Part shown: one piece after another, positions 60,669-64,000 of the stretch
Numbering within the stretch: the first letter of the stretch is position 1
How the letters are laid out: each line of letters starts with the position of its first letter
NCBI RefSeq assembly: GCF_019049105.1
Contig: NZ_JAHQZR010000006.1
Location: 352,829 to 416,828, forward strand
DNA length: 64,000 bases
Origin: Leucobacter chinensis
GTDB lineage: Bacteria > Actinomycetota > Actinomycetes > Actinomycetales > Microbacteriaceae
Reading direction: 5' to 3'
Position numbers and translations under genes: made by a program
The notes under the pieces: model-generated
Seen by the model: only the letters and a program-made list of their open reading frames with translations
What the model was told of the DNA's origin: nothing
Databases searched by the model: none

Positions 60669-61611
60669 TCGTTGCAGCACGCTGAGATCGTCATCATCGG
60701 CGGCGGCCCCGCAGGGCTCGCCGCCGGCCTGAGCCTCGTTCGTAACCTTCGCAGGGTCACGATTCTCGACTCGAATCGGCCGAGACACTCAGCAACACTC
60801 ACCGCCCACGGATTTCTCACGAGAGACGGCATCGCGCCCAGCGAGCTTCGCCGCATCGGGCGCGAAGAATTCGAGGCGTACGAACACGCCAACTTCCATC
60901 AGGCCAAGGCGACGAGTGTTCGTCCGCTTTCGGCGGAGGAAGCGCGTGATCAAGGCTTCAGCGATGGGATTGGCTTTGAGGTCAAAGCTTCGGGCGTGAG
61001 GGGCAACCCTGACGTGCACCTCTTCACCCAGCGTGTGCTCGTGACTGCGGGTCTCGTCGAAGAGCTACCAGCCTTTGCTTCGATCCGCGTCTTCTATGGC
61101 ACGGCATTGCACAGTTGTGTCGAGTGCGACGGGTTTGAAAAGAGCGACGCGCCGCTCGCGCTCATCGGTGAAACCACCGATCTCTTTCAGCGTGCGCTAC
61201 TCGTGGGGCGCTTCAGCACCGACCTTGTCGTCTTTACGAACGGTGCCGACACGATCAGTGACGCTGAAGAAGCCTACTTGCGCTCCATCGACATTCCTGT
61301 CGAGCGACGTGAAATCGATGATCTAGTCGGGGTACAATCGGAGATGACCGGTGTGCGGCTCAAGGATTCAACTGTGATTCCGAGGGTCGGTGGGTTCGTA
61401 AGGCCCAGGTGGCACGCGCCGGTTGAATTCTTGTCAGAACGCGAGATTGAGCGCAATGACTGGGGGCTTCTTGTCGTCGATGCACGCGGTGAAACCTCGG
61501 TTCAAGGCCTCTATGCTGCGGGAGACATCGTGCCGCCAGGCCCGAGGTCTCTCATGATTGCAGCGGGGGCCGGCGCTCAGACCGCCCTTCGTATGAATAT
61601 GGATCTGATTC

Positions 61612-63626
<2,015 letters not shown>

Positions 63627-63780
63627 TTAGCGGGTGACAAAGATGAGAAACCGCGTGAATAGGCGAAGACACGCCCGGGGTTTGCTGCCATTTGCGGGCA
63701 TAGGCAGATCGGCGTAAAGTTTTCATCTGTTGGCCCGCACGGCGGAAAGCCGGAAGGGCCAGAACAACTAGCAAAGCAGC

Positions 63781-63809
63781 TTGCACAATCTAACGCCTCG
63801 TGCTAGATT
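63781..63809 (+). promoter_or_regulatory. rRNA operon promoter (TTGCAC-N17-TAGATT)
   Basis: -35 TTGCAC 63781-63786, spacer of exactly 17, -10 TAGATT 63804-63809. A second, weaker candidate (TTGATA 63837-63842 with TATAAG 63858-63863, spacer 15) lies downstream. Confidence 0.7.
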
Positions 63810-63928
63810 ATGTATCTGCGGCTCTTCTTGCTGAAGTTGATAAGACACTTCAGTGATTATAAGAGCGTGCTACAACTCAAGTGCCTCATGAGTGTTCGGT
63901 GAAACGAATGAGCGTGGAGGCCCTGGTC

Positions 63929-63949
63929 CTTGAGAACTCAATAGTGTGC
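63929..63949 (+). promoter_or_regulatory. rRNA leader antitermination segment (boxA-like)
   Basis: CTTGAGAACTCAATAGTGTGC is the conserved sequence found a short distance before 16S rRNA in actinobacteria and thought to carry the Nus antitermination signal. It supports an rRNA operon entering to the right. Confidence 0.7.
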
Positions 63950-64000
63950 ACTAAATTGTCAAATGCCAATTTTTTGTAATCCTCCGTTTTTGGAGAGATT

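Overview
The window is a high-GC actinobacterial chromosome segment. Its gene order (yceD-rpmF-rnc-mutM, smc, ftsY, ffh, rpsP-KH-rimM-trmD-rplS-lepB-rnhB), the frequent GTG/TTG starts and the many promoters placed 6-7 bases before start codons all fit this. Protein character suggests Microbacteriaceae, possibly a Leucobacter-like genus; that genus guess is inference. No prophage, insertion sequence or CRISPR array was seen.

Layout: 1-520 is an AT-richer edge with no secure gene. 521-6239 holds recG, coaD, yceD, rpmF, rnc and mutM. 6274-27862 is a mixed accessory block sitting between mutM and smc, which are usually close in actinobacteria. It holds MepB-like, ClbS/DfsB-like, HXXEE, GNAT, an ABC-F ATPase, a DUF3995 protein, a 1938-residue surface protein with seven DUF11/DUF7507-type repeats, a nitroreductase, MFS, a sulfurtransferase, a wrecked aminoglycoside phosphotransferase, an orphan DNA methylase, isocitrate lyase, a SUKH-like protein, an HTH plus Clp_N-SRPBCC pair and a DUF4031-HD fusion. 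28006-43906 returns to the core: smc, ftsY, ffh, the rpsP-trmD operon, rplS, lepB, rnhB, murI, rph and rdgB, i.e. chromosome organisation, SRP targeting, ribosome and tRNA maturation, secretion, wall precursor and nucleotide-pool cleaning.

43895-50841 holds a LysE exporter, a hot-dog thioesterase, tRNA-Leu(UAG), a three-gene ABC exporter whose first permease seems cut by an in-frame TGA, a CyoE-type heme O synthase and an LppX/LprAFG-like lipoprotein. 50966-63611 holds a 3-methyladenine glycosylase, YceI, leuB-ilvE-FAH hydrolase, rlmN, a LysR-MFS pair, gltX, a thioredoxin-reductase-like flavoprotein, and a convergent queuosine-salvage pair (VUT/YhhQ transporter and tgt). The right edge (about 63780-64000) is the promoter and antitermination leader of an rRNA operon whose 16S gene should begin just outside the window.

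The strongest general signal is regulatory: nineteen genes have a TANNNT -10 hexamer ending 6 or 7 bases before the start codon, as expected for leaderless mRNAs. Other points of interest are a 15-bp in-frame minisatellite inside mutM, a long perfect hairpin inside the 5' coding part of rnc, a three-way-junction-like palindrome upstream of rpsP, and a set of long intergenic hairpins.
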